From NCBI RefSeq assembly GCF_002002925.1, contig NZ_CP019511.1:2232001-2296000 (forward strand): a DNA stretch of 64,000 nucleotides, given 5' to 3'. The notes beneath the pieces were generated by a model. The model was given only the letters and a program-made list of their open reading frames with translations, had not been told where the DNA came from and did no database searches. Positions 1-7,536 of this stretch are shown one piece after another (the first letter of the stretch is position 1; the number at the start of each line of letters is the position of its first letter). A program made the translations under genes and the position numbers. This DNA comes from Sphingomonas sp. LM7 (GTDB taxonomy: Bacteria; Pseudomonadota; Alphaproteobacteria; Sphingomonadales; Sphingomonadaceae).

Positions 1-766
1 CCACCAGCGCATCGACGATCCCGCGGAAGAACGGCACCACCGGCAGTTTCGCCAGCAGCCTGAGAATCAGGCTGTGCACCAAGACGATCTGGATCAGCGA
101 GCCCAGCACGACCGCGAGCGCCAGCCAGCCGACATGGACGAACACCGCCGCGCCGTTCGCCGCCACCGCGTTGGCAATCAGCGCGAACACCCCGAACGGC
201 GTCGCCTCCATCACGATCCCGACCACCTTGAGCAGCACCGCGGAGGTCGATTGCAGCAGCGCGGCGAACGGCTTGCCCGGTTCACCCGCCACTACCGTGC
301 CGACTCCCACCAGGATCGCCACGAAGATCAACGCGAGCATGTCACCCTTGGCCAGCGCCTCGAAGATGTTGAGTGGTACGATCCCGATCAGCTGCTGGTA
401 GGGCGTCACCGGCTCGCCCAGCGCATGCGGCGCCGCCGTGCCCAGCGCCGCGCCGACACCCGGCTGGACCAGCGTGGCAACCAGCATTCCCACCGAAACC
501 GCGATCGCCGTGGTCAACGCGAACAGCCCGACCGTGCGCCCTCCCAAGCCGCCGAGCCGCTTGGGATCGGCCAGTGCAGTAATTCCCGCCGCGATCGTCA
601 CCAGCACGATCGGTGCGACCAGCATCCGGATCGCGCGAACAAACAGATCGCCCAGGAACTGGACGTACGGTGCGCCCTGCGGCCACGCCAACGCGAAAAC
701 CAATCCCAGCGCCAGCGCGCCGAGCACGCGCTTCCACAGCGCAATGCCGAACCAGGCGCTCAGCAT
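1..766 (-). CDS. Dicarboxylate/amino acid:cation symporter, N-terminal part (runs off the left edge)
   Basis: The reverse strand reads continuously from an ATG at 766 to the window edge, giving about 255 residues with no stop. The product is very hydrophobic, with repeated transmembrane segments, and carries family-typical stretches such as RMLVAPIVLVTIAAG and IVPLNIFEALAKGDML. This is the DAACS (DctA/GltP) family, which imports C4-dicarboxylates, glutamate or aspartate with H+ or Na+ across the inner membrane. The C-terminal substrate- and ion-binding half lies outside the window, so the substrate cannot be read. It is the last gene of a minus-strand group behind a D-amino-acid deacylase and DgcA/DgcN-like genes, which makes glutamate or aspartate a reasonable inferred substrate. 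A hairpin-rich repeat separates it from the deacylase. Confidence 0.88.
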   Translation of the reverse strand, partial: MLSAWFGIALWKRVLGALALGLVFALAWPQGAPYVQFLGDLFVRAIRMLVAPIVLVTIAAGITALADPKRLGGLGGRTVGLFALTTAIAVSVGMLVATLVQPGVGAALGTAAPHALGEPVTPYQQLIGIVPLNIFEALAKGDMLALIFVAILVGVGTVVAGEPGKPFAALLQSTSAVLLKVVGIVMEATPFGVFALIANAVAANGAAVFVHVGWLALAVVLGSLIQIVLVHSLILRLLAKLPVVPFFRGIVDALV

Positions 767-772
767 CTCTCA

Positions 773-926
773 CTCCCTTCCCTGAAAGGGAGGGGCTGGG
801 GGTGGGTGCGCGCGTCTGCGCGCTCAAAGAGAGTAGCTGCCAAGGGCAAAAGCGCCGCGCAGGGCATCGAGCCCCGCCCGACGCTGGCCCTACCCCTTGA
901 TCCCCTCCCTTCCAGGGAGGGGAGAA
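773..926. repeat. Composite multi-stem interspersed repeat, copy 1
   Basis: This 154-bp non-coding stretch has the same layout as 38020-38169: an opening GGGAGG-type hairpin, a central stem around the loop ATCGA, the string ACCCCTTGATCCCC or close to it, and a closing hairpin (CCCCTCCCT/AGGGAGGGG here) followed by GGAGAA. Stem bases that differ between the copies change in pairs. It sits between the deacylase stop and the symporter start and may attenuate or terminate transcription. Confidence 0.7.
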
Positions 927-941
927 ACGCGAGGACGGCCT

Positions 942-2501
942 TCACTTGCAGGTCCCTGCCGTCGGCGCATGCGCCAGCGCGCGACCCGCGGCATTGCCGG
1001 TCATCACGCCCTTGTCGAGCGCGACTACACCATTGACCACCACGCTGCGCACGCCCTGCGCCGTTAGCGTCGCCCGCTCGTACGTCGCCCGCGCGGCGTA
1101 GGTCTTCGGATCGAACACCACCACGTCCGCGAAAGCCCCGGCACGCAGATGCCCCCGCCCGTTCAGTCCGAACGTATCCGCCGTCAGCGACGAGCTCCGC
1201 TCGATGAACTGGCGCAGCGTGATGACCCGCTCGGCCCTGGTGTATTTGGCGTATTTGCGCGCGAAGCTGCCATAGACGCGCGGATGCCCGCCCGATGCGT
1301 CGGAACTGGTCATTACCCACGGCATCGCCATGAACTTGGCAATGTCGGCCTCGCTCTGGTTGAACGAGACCACACCTGGGTCGGCGATGCGGATCACGCT
1401 GATCGCCGCGGTCACCGGATCCTGCTTCAGCGCCTTGGCGACGTCCGCCAGCGTACGATTGGCGTAGTTCCCCTCGACGATCAGCAGCTTGTCCGCGCCA
1501 CCGCGTTTCCGGAGATTCTCGGTGATGCCGGCGCGCAACTTCGTGACGAGCGCTGCATCATCGAAGCGCTTGAGCAACGCGGGCCGCCCGCCGTCCTGCG
1601 CCCAGAGCGGCATCAGTGACGCGACCAGGCTCGTCCCGCTCGCCGACCAGGGATATTGATCCGCGGTCACCTTCTGCCCCGCGCGCTGCGCCGCCTCGAC
1701 CTTGGCGATTATAGCCGGGGCCTGGCCCTGCACATCGACGCCGAGCGCCTTGATATGGCTGATATGCGTGGGCAGCCCGCCGCCCTTGCCGATGGCGATC
1801 GCCTCGTCGATCGCCGCAGCGAGCCCGACGGTGTAGCTGGATTCATCGCGGATATGGCTGTCATAGACGCCGCCGCGCTTGCCCGCCTCACGCGCCAACG
1901 CCACGACTTCGTCGGTTTTGGCAAAGCTCTGCGGCGCGTAGAATAGCCCGGTAGAAAGCCCGAGCGCGCCGTGACACATTGCATCGGCCACGAGGGCCTG
2001 CATGTCTTCCATCTCTTCTGCGGTCGGGGCACGATCGGCCTCACCGACCACCTTCTCGCGCACCGCGCCGAAGCCGACATAGGCAGCGTAGTTGATCCCG
2101 ACCGGGCGAGCGAAGGCGCTGCCCAGCACCTTCGCCACATCGGGACTGCCGCCGCCGTCATTGCCGATGAACGCCGTGGTCACGCCCTGCATCAGGAACG
2201 CGGGCACCAGCCGCTCCGCCGCATCGTCCGATGTCAGCTCCTTGCCCATATGGGTGTGCGGGTCGATGAAGCCCGGCGCGACGATCATGCCCTTGGCGTC
2301 GATCACCCGCGCCGCGGTCACATCGGCATGGCGGCTGACCGACACGATCTTGTCGCCGGTGATCGCAACATCGCCGACGAACGGTTCCGCCGAGCCGGTG
2401 TAGATCGTGCCGCCGCGGATCAGCAGGTCCACCTTTTGCGGGGCGGGCGATGCCGCTCCCAGCGACAAGGTCGCGATCCCGAGCAGCAGCGCGACCTTCA
2501 T
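942..2501 (-). CDS. Exported N-acyl-D-amino-acid deacylase (D-aminoacylase family amidohydrolase)
   Basis: A 519-residue amidohydrolase that cleaves N-acyl groups from D-amino acids. The N-terminus has a signal peptide (MKVALLLGIATLSLGAASPA), so a periplasmic location is likely. Metal-site elements are visible: DPHTH near residues 81-84, YDSHIRDE (His near 216), PTHISH (His near 246) and the catalytic-type Asp in TSSDASGGH near 401. The position that is usually Cys in a GNCG-like motif is Asp here (FIGNDGG, near 115). I place the start at the ATG at 2501, which overlaps the dgcA stop as ATGA and is preceded by GGGGAACGCT; a TTG four codons upstream is less likely. Its neighbours suggest release of D-Glu or related D-amino acids. 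The acyl and amino-acid specificity is inferred. Confidence 0.85.
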   Translation of the reverse strand: MKVALLLGIATLSLGAASPAPQKVDLLIRGGTIYTGSAEPFVGDVAITGDKIVSVSRHADVTAARVIDAKGMIVAPGFIDPHTHMGKELTSDDAAERLVPAFLMQGVTTAFIGNDGGGSPDVAKVLGSAFARPVGINYAAYVGFGAVREKVVGEADRAPTAEEMEDMQALVADAMCHGALGLSTGLFYAPQSFAKTDEVVALAREAGKRGGVYDSHIRDESSYTVGLAAAIDEAIAIGKGGGLPTHISHIKALGVDVQGQAPAIIAKVEAAQRAGQKVTADQYPWSASGTSLVASLMPLWAQDGGRPALLKRFDDAALVTKLRAGITENLRKRGGADKLLIVEGNYANRTLADVAKALKQDPVTAAISVIRIADPGVVSFNQSEADIAKFMAMPWVMTSSDASGGHPRVYGSFARKYAKYTRAERVITLRQFIERSSSLTADTFGLNGRGHLRAGAFADVVVFDPKTYAARATYERATLTAQGVRSVVVNGVVALDKGVMTGNAAGRALAHAPTAGTCK

Positions 2502-3487
2502 AGCGTTCCCCAAAACCCGGTTTGCGGCGGCCAGAGACAGCCCGCGTCGTCGCGCACCCCACCCGGGCGATCCTCCCTGAGCCAGATCGGACCGTCAAGA
2601 TCGACGAAGTCGCTCATCCGGGCAATGTGCAGCGCGGGCGCTATCGACAGCGAAGAGCTTACCATGCACCCGGTCATCAGCCCCAGCCCCCGCGCCCGCG
2701 CCGCATGCGCCAGCGCCAGCGCCTCGGTGAGGCCGCCCGACTTGTCGAGCTTGACGTTCACCACCTGATAGCGCCGCGCGATCACGTCGAGATCCTCGGC
2801 AACATGCACCGATTCATCGGCGCAGATCGGCACTTCGGGCGTGAAATCCTCGAGCCATTCGTCGGCCTCGGCCGACACCGGCTGTTCTAGCAGATCGACC
2901 TTCAGGTCCACCAGCACGCGCTGCATCGCGCGCACCAGTTGCTGGTCCCAGCTCTCGTTGGGGTCGACGATCAGCTTCGCATTCGGCGCCGCGTTGCGCA
3001 CCGCGCGAATCTGCGCGTCGGGGATTGTCGCATCGACCTTGACCTTGATCAGCGGCGCATTGGCGATCCTGCTCGCCGTGACCGCCATCGCCATCGGCGT
3101 GTCGATCCCCACGGTGAGCGCGCTGACCAGCCGCTCCGGCTCGGGCGCGCCGATCTTGTCGGCGACACTGCGCCCGCCCAGCCGCGCTTCGAGATCCCAT
3201 AAGGCGCAATCGATCGCATTGCGCGCCGCGCCCGGCGGCAGCAGGCCGAGCAACTGCGCGCGGTCGGTGCCGCCCTGGACTGCGTCGCGCGCATCGTCGA
3301 TCGCGGCGAGCGCGCTTTCGATGCTCTCGTCATATCGGGCATAGGGCACGCCTTCGCCACGCCCGACCACCCCGCCCTGCTCCAGCTCGACCGTGACCAC
3401 TTCCGCCTGCGTCTTGACGCCGCGGGAGATCCGGAAGGGCTGGCTTAGCGGGAAGCTATCGTGCTGCGCGCGGAGGATGCGGGACAT
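2498..3487 (-). CDS. dgcA: DgcA-like N-acetyl-D-glutamate racemase / dipeptide epimerase (enolase superfamily)
   Basis: A 329-residue member of the muconate-lactonizing subgroup of the enolase superfamily. The expected active site is visible: KVKVD (Lys148/Lys150), metal ligands in DPNESW (Asp175), EQP (Glu201) and ADES (Asp224), and the second general base in NVKLDKSGG (near 246). Alone it would be annotated as L-Ala-D/L-Glu epimerase. However, it is directly preceded by, and overlaps by 43 nt, a DUF1611 (DgcN-type) gene. In the D-glutamate pathway described from marine Proteobacteria that neighbour pairs with an enolase-superfamily racemase, DgcA, which converts N-acetyl-D-Glu to N-acetyl-L-Glu. 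The stop overlaps the deacylase start. The choice between dipeptide epimerase and DgcA rests on context. Confidence 0.78.
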   Translation of the reverse strand: MSRILRAQHDSFPLSQPFRISRGVKTQAEVVTVELEQGGVVGRGEGVPYARYDESIESALAAIDDARDAVQGGTDRAQLLGLLPPGAARNAIDCALWDLEARLGGRSVADKIGAPEPERLVSALTVGIDTPMAMAVTASRIANAPLIKVKVDATIPDAQIRAVRNAAPNAKLIVDPNESWDQQLVRAMQRVLVDLKVDLLEQPVSAEADEWLEDFTPEVPICADESVHVAEDLDVIARRYQVVNVKLDKSGGLTEALALAHAARARGLGLMTGCMVSSSLSIAPALHIARMSDFVDLDGPIWLREDRPGGVRDDAGCLWPPQTGFWGTL

Positions 3488-4479
3488 AGGAGTTCATCCA
3501 AAATCGCATCCACACCGAAGGCGATCGGATCGGTGCAAGGAAGACCATGGCGGTCCTCGGTACGCGCGCACAGCGCGCGCGCCTCGGCCGGGTCCATTGC
3601 CGAGGTGTTGAGGCAGATGCCGACGGCGCGGACATCGGGGCTGGTCAGCCGGGCGACCAGCAGATTCATCTCGATGCACTCGGCCAGGTCGGGCAGCGCA
3701 CGGCCGGGAATGCCGCGCATATGGAGTCGGTTGGGATCGTGGCACATCACCAGCGCTTCGGCCTGCGCGCCGTGGAGCAGCCCGGTGGAAACGCCCGCAA
3801 AGCTCGGGTGGAACAGCGAGCCCTGGCCTTCGATCAGGTCCCAGCCATCATCGTCGCGCGCCGGGGCGAGCTGCTCGATCCCGCCCGAGATGAAGTCGGC
3901 GACCACTGCGTCGATCGGCACGCCGCCGCCTGCGATCAGGATGCCGGTCTGCCCGGTCGCGCGGAAATCGGCTGTCAGCCCGCGGGCCTGCATGCCCTGG
4001 ACGAGCGCAAGCGTGGTATACATCTTGCCGACCGAGCAATCGGTGCCCACGGTCAGCAGCCGGTGTCCGGCGCGCTTGTAGCCGTTGCCGACCTTGAGCT
4101 CCGCGGGCGGATCGCGCACGTCGAACAGCTTGAGGCCCTTCGCCTCGGCCAGCGCCGCCAGCCGCGGCTCGTCGCGCAGTCTCTGGTGTAGTCCCGAGGC
4201 GACGTTCATCCCCGCTTCGAGCGCCGCCAGCGCATCATCGACCAGATCGCGGCCCAGCGTGCCGCCCGAATTGGCGATGCCGAGCACCAACGTCTTCGCG
4301 CCCGCCGCCGCGCCCTCGGCGATCGACATGCGCGGCATGCCCAGCGTCAGCGGGCAATCATCATAGCGGAATTCGCCCACGCAATCCTGGGGGCGAAAGG
4401 CGGCCAGCCCGCGCGAGGTCTTGATGCCGATCGCATCGTTGCTGTGCCCGAGATAGAGCAAATAGGGAGCAGGGATCAT
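3445..4479 (-). CDS. dgcN: DgcN-like DUF1611 protein (D-glutamate N-acetyltransferase)
   Basis: A 344-residue DUF1611 protein. It has a nucleotide-fold N-terminus (LYLGHSNDAIGIKT) and a P-loop-like segment TVGTDCSVGKMYTT near residues 144-157, both typical of the family. Characterised members (DgcN) acetylate D-glutamate to N-acetyl-D-glutamate as the first step of a D-Glu catabolic route completed by DgcA. The start is the ATG at 4479, with a GTG immediately before it. The 3' end overlaps the DgcA-like gene by 43 nt, indicating a tight operon. A LysR-type regulator lies immediately upstream on the same strand, and an operator-like double dyad lies 39-88 nt before the start. Assignment to DUF1611 is firm; D-Glu as the substrate is inferred from the locus. 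Confidence 0.78.
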   Translation of the reverse strand: MIPAPYLLYLGHSNDAIGIKTSRGLAAFRPQDCVGEFRYDDCPLTLGMPRMSIAEGAAAGAKTLVLGIANSGGTLGRDLVDDALAALEAGMNVASGLHQRLRDEPRLAALAEAKGLKLFDVRDPPAELKVGNGYKRAGHRLLTVGTDCSVGKMYTTLALVQGMQARGLTADFRATGQTGILIAGGGVPIDAVVADFISGGIEQLAPARDDDGWDLIEGQGSLFHPSFAGVSTGLLHGAQAEALVMCHDPNRLHMRGIPGRALPDLAECIEMNLLVARLTSPDVRAVGICLNTSAMDPAEARALCARTEDRHGLPCTDPIAFGVDAILDELLCPASSARSTIASR

Positions 4480-4517
4480 CACCGGCCATCCGTAATGTGC
4501 GCGTCCAAAAGTCTGCG

Positions 4518-4567
4518 CATAACGTCTGGAGCGCGCGGCATAGCCCCTTGTTATGGCTGGCTATGCC
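4518..4567 (-). promoter_or_regulatory. Operator-like interleaved dyads upstream of dgcN
   Basis: Two perfect inverted repeats interleave in the gap between the LysR gene and dgcN. GGCATAGCC (4537-4545) pairs with GGCTATGCC (4559-4567), and CATAAC (4518-4523) pairs with GTTATG (4550-4555). Half-sites are spaced by about one or two helical turns. The position just upstream of the dgcN start fits a LysR-type activator site; binding is inferred. Confidence 0.5.
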
Positions 4568-4652
4568 TAGCCTCACCGGTATGTGCTGAGTAGGGACCGA
4601 AAGTCCCGGAATGAGTGTATCGAGAGCTACTCAGGACGGCGGATGGGGACCG

Positions 4653-5537
4653 TCAGGCGACGTCGATCACACTGCGCAGCGTCTTGAGGAAATCCGTCGC
4701 CAGCGCGGTCAGCGGCCGGTTGTGCAGGTACATCGCATGCACCCCGAAGGTGATCGGCGGCTTGAGCGGCCGCATCGCCAGCCCCGGCGCCAGCGACGCC
4801 TGCGCGGTGAAGCTATCGACCACCGTCATCCCCACCCCCTGCTGCACCAGCGCCGCGGCGATGTAGAAGGTCCGCGCGAGGATAACGTCGTCGAGGACGA
4901 TGCCCTGCCGCTGCACTTCCTGGGTGAAGAGCTGGCCCATCGGCCCGCTGGTTGCGAGACTGATGAAGCGATGCCCCTTCAGGCAAGTCATGTCGCAGCG
5001 CGGTGGCGCGTCGGGCATGTCCTGCTCGCGATAAAATACCACCAGCTCGCCCTCGCCAAGCGGCTTGTGGTCTATCGGTGCCGCGGGCGGGACTTCATAG
5101 GCGATGGCGATGTCGGTCTCGCGCTCGAACAGCTTGCGCAGCAGATCGTCGTGATGGACGGTCTGCAAGTCGAACTTCACATTGTCGTGCGTCTTTAGGA
5201 ACTTCGCCACCGCGGTCGGCAGCGCCTGCAGCGCGAGGCTTGGCAGCGCCGAGACCCGCAGCATGCCGCCTGAGCCGCGCCGCAGGTTCTTGCCCGCCTC
5301 GCGCAGTGCATAGACCCGGTCCTGGATCTCGGAGACTTCGGTGAACAGCGTGTGTGCGTCCTCGGTCGGCACCAGCCGGCCGTTGGTCCGCTGGAACAGC
5401 TGGAAGCCGAGGAGTGATTCGGCATGGCGCAGCATCTTCGACACCGAGGGCTGCGACACATTGAGCGCCCGCGCGGCCCCGCTGACCGATCCGTTCACAT
5501 AGACGGCGTGGAAGATCTCGATATGCCGCAGGTTCAT
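4653..5537 (-). CDS. LysR-type transcriptional regulator (probable DgcR)
   Basis: A 294-residue LysR-family protein. The N-terminal winged helix-turn-helix is clear (MNLRHIEIFHAVYVNGSVSG, then ARALNVSQPSVSKMLRH), followed by a linker and a periplasmic-binding-protein-like effector domain (MLRVSALPSLALQALPTAVA). The start is the ATG at 5537, which gives the usual LysR N-terminus; an ATG seven codons upstream is possible. The gene lies directly 5' of dgcN on the same strand, and an operator-like dyad lies between them. The published D-Glu pathway also uses a dedicated activator, DgcR. The effector (D-Glu or N-acetyl-Glu) is a guess from context. Confidence 0.85.
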   Translation of the reverse strand: MNLRHIEIFHAVYVNGSVSGAARALNVSQPSVSKMLRHAESLLGFQLFQRTNGRLVPTEDAHTLFTEVSEIQDRVYALREAGKNLRRGSGGMLRVSALPSLALQALPTAVAKFLKTHDNVKFDLQTVHHDDLLRKLFERETDIAIAYEVPPAAPIDHKPLGEGELVVFYREQDMPDAPPRCDMTCLKGHRFISLATSGPMGQLFTQEVQRQGIVLDDVILARTFYIAAALVQQGVGMTVVDSFTAQASLAPGLAMRPLKPPITFGVHAMYLHNRPLTALATDFLKTLRSVIDVA

Positions 5538-5770
5538 GGGTTCGAAGACTATCGCCATTTGCGAAAAGGAAAAGCGCTCGTCACGTCCGGCGGCAAATCA
5601 CCGATCCCGCGCAGGCGCAAGTCCGACCGATAACCGACCGTATGGCGGCCCCCGCAGACTTCTGCACAAACTATTAAGCATACCCCCCGCACATTACCGC
5701 AATCCCGCCGCAAAGCTGCGTAGGATAGGCAGGATATAGTACATCGCTTTGGCCGGGGGGTCGGGGTTTC

Positions 5771-6538
5771 GTGAACTCGCTTTTGCTCTCGTTCGTCGCG
5801 CTGCTCGAAGCAGCTGCGCCCGTCCCTGCGCCATTGGTGGTGCCGCCGATCGCCGTGTCGGTGCAGCGGCCGCGTGTCGCGATCATCGACAGCGGCGTGG
5901 CGAAGACCGCCGAGCTCGCATCGCTGGTCTCCGCCGAATATGATATGGCGTCGGACCCGGTCCGCGCCGAATTCCAGCCGCGCTACGATCACGGCACGAT
6001 GGTCGCCACGATCCTTGCCCGCGCCGCGCACGGCCAGGTCGACATCATCTCACTGCGCATCGACGATCCCGCCGGCTGCCCCGCCGGCGCCAACCCGCCG
6101 TGCCAGCCCTCGGCCGCTCCGGTCGCCAGCGCGATCCGCCGCGCCACCGAACTGGGCGTCGACGCGATCAACATCTCGCTCGCGCTCGACAAGGATCCCT
6201 CGATCACCGCCGCGATCGCCGAAGCCGCCGCCAAGGGCATCCGCGTCGTCCTCGCCGCCGGCAACAATGGCTACGACCATCCCGGCAACCTCGGTCCCGC
6301 GCGCGCCGCCTATCCCAATGCCGTACTGGTCGGCGCGATCGACGCCGAGGGCCAGCCGTGGAGCGGCACCAACCGCCCCGATGCCAAGCCCGAAGGCTAT
6401 AACTATGCCTGGGCACTCGGCGTGAAGGTCCCCACCGCCGCGATCGACGGCCGCCCGGTCACCGGAACCGGCACCTCGTTCGCCGCCCCGCTGGAAACCG
6501 CCCGCTTCCTCTCCAGCCGGACTACGGCCTCGAAGTAA
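5771..6538 (+). CDS. Small secreted subtilisin-like serine protease (S8 family)
   Basis: A 255-residue protein starting at GTG, with a hydrophobic, Ala/Pro-rich N-terminus suggesting export. The S8 catalytic triad is complete: Asp in AIIDSGV (residue 40), His in HGTMVA (74) and Ser in GTSFAAP (236). The oxyanion Asn is in AAGNNGYDHPGN. The protein is little larger than the bare catalytic core, with no room for a normal inhibitory prodomain or a C-terminal autotransporter barrel, so its folding and location are unclear. Substrate unknown. It stands alone between the minus-strand D-Glu locus and the downstream DUF1080 gene. Confidence 0.85.
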   Translation: MNSLLLSFVALLEAAAPVPAPLVVPPIAVSVQRPRVAIIDSGVAKTAELASLVSAEYDMASDPVRAEFQPRYDHGTMVATILARAAHGQVDIISLRIDDPAGCPAGANPPCQPSAAPVASAIRRATELGVDAINISLALDKDPSITAAIAEAAAKGIRVVLAAGNNGYDHPGNLGPARAAYPNAVLVGAIDAEGQPWSGTNRPDAKPEGYNYAWALGVKVPTAAIDGRPVTGTGTSFAAPLETARFLSSRTTASK

Positions 6539-6596
6539 CGCCGGCCATCGAAGGCGACGGTTGCGGAGGTCGCCTGCGACAGGCAAGCTCGCTACG

Positions 6597-7364
6597 ATGA
6601 AGCACCTCCTCCTCCTCCCGATGCTGGCGCTGCTCGGCGCCGCGCCGGCCCCCGAAGCGCAGTGGCAGCGCATCTTCGACGGCAAGACGCTCGCCGGCTG
6701 GACACCCAAGATCACCGGCCGCGCCATCGGGGAGGACCCGCGGCACATGTTCGTCGTGCAGGACGGCGCGATCCGCGTCTCGCACGCCAACTACGCGAAG
6801 TTCGAGGGCGAATTCGGCCACCTCTTCTGGAAGACGCCGCTCAAGGCTTATCGCATCCGCTTCGACTATCGGCTGTTCGGCGATCCCTTGCCGGGCATCA
6901 AGACCTGGCAGACCAGCAATTCGGGGCTGATGTTCCATGCGCAGGCGCCCGCGACGATGCGCCGCGATCAGGATTTCCCGGTGAGCCTCGAATTCCAGCT
7001 GCTGGGCATTCCGCGACCAACGGAGGAACCAAGCGGCAATCTCTGCACGCCCGGCACCAGCGTAGTGATCGACGGCAAGCGCGACCCGCGCCACTGTATC
7101 CTCTCCACCTCGCCACTGCTGCCGGTCGGCCAGTGGACCCAGGCAGGGCTGGAAGTGCTGCCCGATGGCCAAATCACCCATTTCATCAACGGCAAGCCGG
7201 TACTGCACTATGCCGCGGCCCAGCTCGACCCCGAGGACAAGGATGCCCAGCCACTGATCGCCGCGGCCGGCGGCAAGCTGCAACTGCACGGGGGCTATAT
7301 AGCGCTGCAGAGCGAGGGCCATCCGATCGAGTTCCGCAACATCGAGCTGCAGCGGCTCGATTGA
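6597..7364 (+). CDS. DUF1080 family protein (3-keto-disaccharide hydrolase-like), secreted
   Basis: A 255-residue protein with a signal peptide (MKHLLLLPMLALLGAAPAP) followed by one DUF1080 concanavalin-like beta-sandwich. The family signature WQRIFDGKTLAGWTPK is near residues 24-39, and NSGLMFHAQ and VSLEFQLLG lie mid-domain. Members include 3-keto-glycoside hydrolases that act after sugar 3-oxidation. Whether this single-domain protein is catalytic cannot be told from sequence. The start is the ATG at 6597; the upstream in-frame extension lacks signal-peptide character. No sugar oxidation partner genes are adjacent. Confidence 0.82.
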   Translation: MKHLLLLPMLALLGAAPAPEAQWQRIFDGKTLAGWTPKITGRAIGEDPRHMFVVQDGAIRVSHANYAKFEGEFGHLFWKTPLKAYRIRFDYRLFGDPLPGIKTWQTSNSGLMFHAQAPATMRRDQDFPVSLEFQLLGIPRPTEEPSGNLCTPGTSVVIDGKRDPRHCILSTSPLLPVGQWTQAGLEVLPDGQITHFINGKPVLHYAAAQLDPEDKDAQPLIAAAGGKLQLHGGYIALQSEGHPIEFRNIELQRLD

Positions 7365-7485
7365 GCGCGAACGACGATATCGAACCCCTCACGTTAGTCT
7401 GAACAGCACACCCTGCCCAATTCCGGCGGTCGATCCGACGCACGCGAGCCGCGGAAACAGCGTCCCAATTCAATGATATAGGATA

Positions 7486-7512
7486 GGATAATCCTTTAAC
7501 GCTCCCGCGTTA
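7486..7512 (+). promoter_or_regulatory. Possible operator dyads before the EAL gene
   Basis: Two short palindromes lie just upstream of the GAF/EAL gene: GGATAATCC (7486-7494) and TAACGC-TCCC-GCGTTA (7497-7512). The second ends 24 nt before the GTG start. They could be an operator, but short dyads also occur by chance. Confidence 0.3.
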
Positions 7513-7536
7513 CACTCTCCTCCGAAAGGATGTGGC

